This document shows, piece after piece, positions 63,909 through 64,000 of a DNA stretch of 64,000 nt (within the stretch, counting starts at the first letter, position 1; each line of letters starts with the position of its first letter). Under the pieces are notes generated by a model that had not been told where the DNA came from, ran no database searches, and saw only the letters and a list, made by a program, of their open reading frames with translations. The position numbers were made by a program, and so were the translations under genes. Origin of the DNA: Jiella sonneratiae (lineage in GTDB: Bacteria; Pseudomonadota; Alphaproteobacteria; Rhizobiales; Rhizobiaceae); contig NZ_JAFMPY010000003.1 in assembly GCF_017353515.1 (NCBI RefSeq), forward strand, positions 1 to 64,000, written 5' to 3'.

Positions 63909-64000
63909 CCGGCGGGCCGCGGGCGGTCGATAAAGCGTTCCGGCGCCGGGTCTGCCGGCGTCCGGTGTCGGCGCGAATGACCGCGCCGCGTGTCTGAAGT
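63909..64000. other. Window end downstream of pdhA
   Basis: 92 bp of GC-rich sequence after the pdhA stop with no start codon clearly linked to a pdhB gene inside the window. It ends mid-region. Confidence 0.4.

Overview
The window is GC-rich (upper 60s % by eye), densely coded chromosomal DNA of an alphaproteobacterium, most likely of the order Hyphomicrobiales (Rhizobiales). Reasons seen in the sequence: a SciP/DUF1153 gene (CtrA inhibitor), a CpdR-like receiver next to hpt, a rhizobial-type rpoH next to rluD, a DUF2125 protein, an ATP12 chaperone in an rluC-HAD-ATP12 run, TTAA-N7-TTAA CtrA-type boxes, and palindromic intergenic repeats of a kind common in this order. Placement near Aurantimonadaceae is only a guess. 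Nearly everything looks like core or lightly accessory chromosome. I see no rRNA, CRISPR, prophage, plasmid replication region or complete insertion sequence.

Layout. 1-8.3 kb: contig-edge junk with a C24 run, a peptide-binding protein, oligoendopeptidase F, a sigma-54 response regulator with a GAFTDA loop, a Gfo/Idh/MocA oxidoreductase and mnmA. 8.6-14.8 kb: sciP, a CpdR-like receiver, hpt, a membrane protein, ftsE-ftsX, a YdcF protein and plsC (cell cycle, division and envelope). 14.8-19.6 kb: chaC, a DUF2125 protein, rpoH, rluD, a small membrane protein and tRNA-Glu. 19.8-25.5 kb: a ThDP enzyme, a stand-alone CbiM under a cobalamin riboswitch, an acyl-CoA dehydrogenase and a ChaN lipoprotein-like protein. 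25.5-32 kb: a LOG protein, dapD, a GNAT, a phosphodiester glycosidase, a lytic transglycosylase and dapE with an overlapping membrane gene. 32-38.5 kb: an aldo/keto reductase with divergent LysR, a two-gene small membrane operon, truA, a GNAT-nitrilase fusion and an SDR. 38.7-45.5 kb: a BCCT transporter, crcB, a membrane-anchored Asp/Asn hydroxylase-like protein, an epimerase, rluC, a HAD phosphatase and an ATP12 chaperone. 45.5-50.7 kb: a PAS-GGDEF diguanylate cyclase, a molybdopterin oxidoreductase with cytochrome b, a DUF188 protein, acylphosphatase and lipB followed by two small membrane genes. 51-59 kb: a 751-aa TPR protein, a MipA/OmpV porin, an alpha/beta hydrolase, an SDR and PBP1A. 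59-64 kb: a 24-aa membrane peptide, dnaK, tRNA-Met and pdhA.

The genes cooperate in a few visible themes. Cell-cycle and envelope functions are spread through the window (sciP, CpdR-like receiver, ftsEX, PBP1A with a CtrA-type box, lytic transglycosylase, dapD/dapE). Heat shock is represented by rpoH and by dnaK with an RpoH-like promoter. tRNA and rRNA modification is represented by mnmA, truA, rluC and rluD. The least explained parts are: a ~170-bp two-hairpin element present twice (13.8 and 35.8 kb), with a compensatory stem change and MITE-like ends; two independent operons of tiny membrane proteins (34.1-34.7 and 49.3-49.9 kb); and the TPR protein with near-identical 47-residue repeats.
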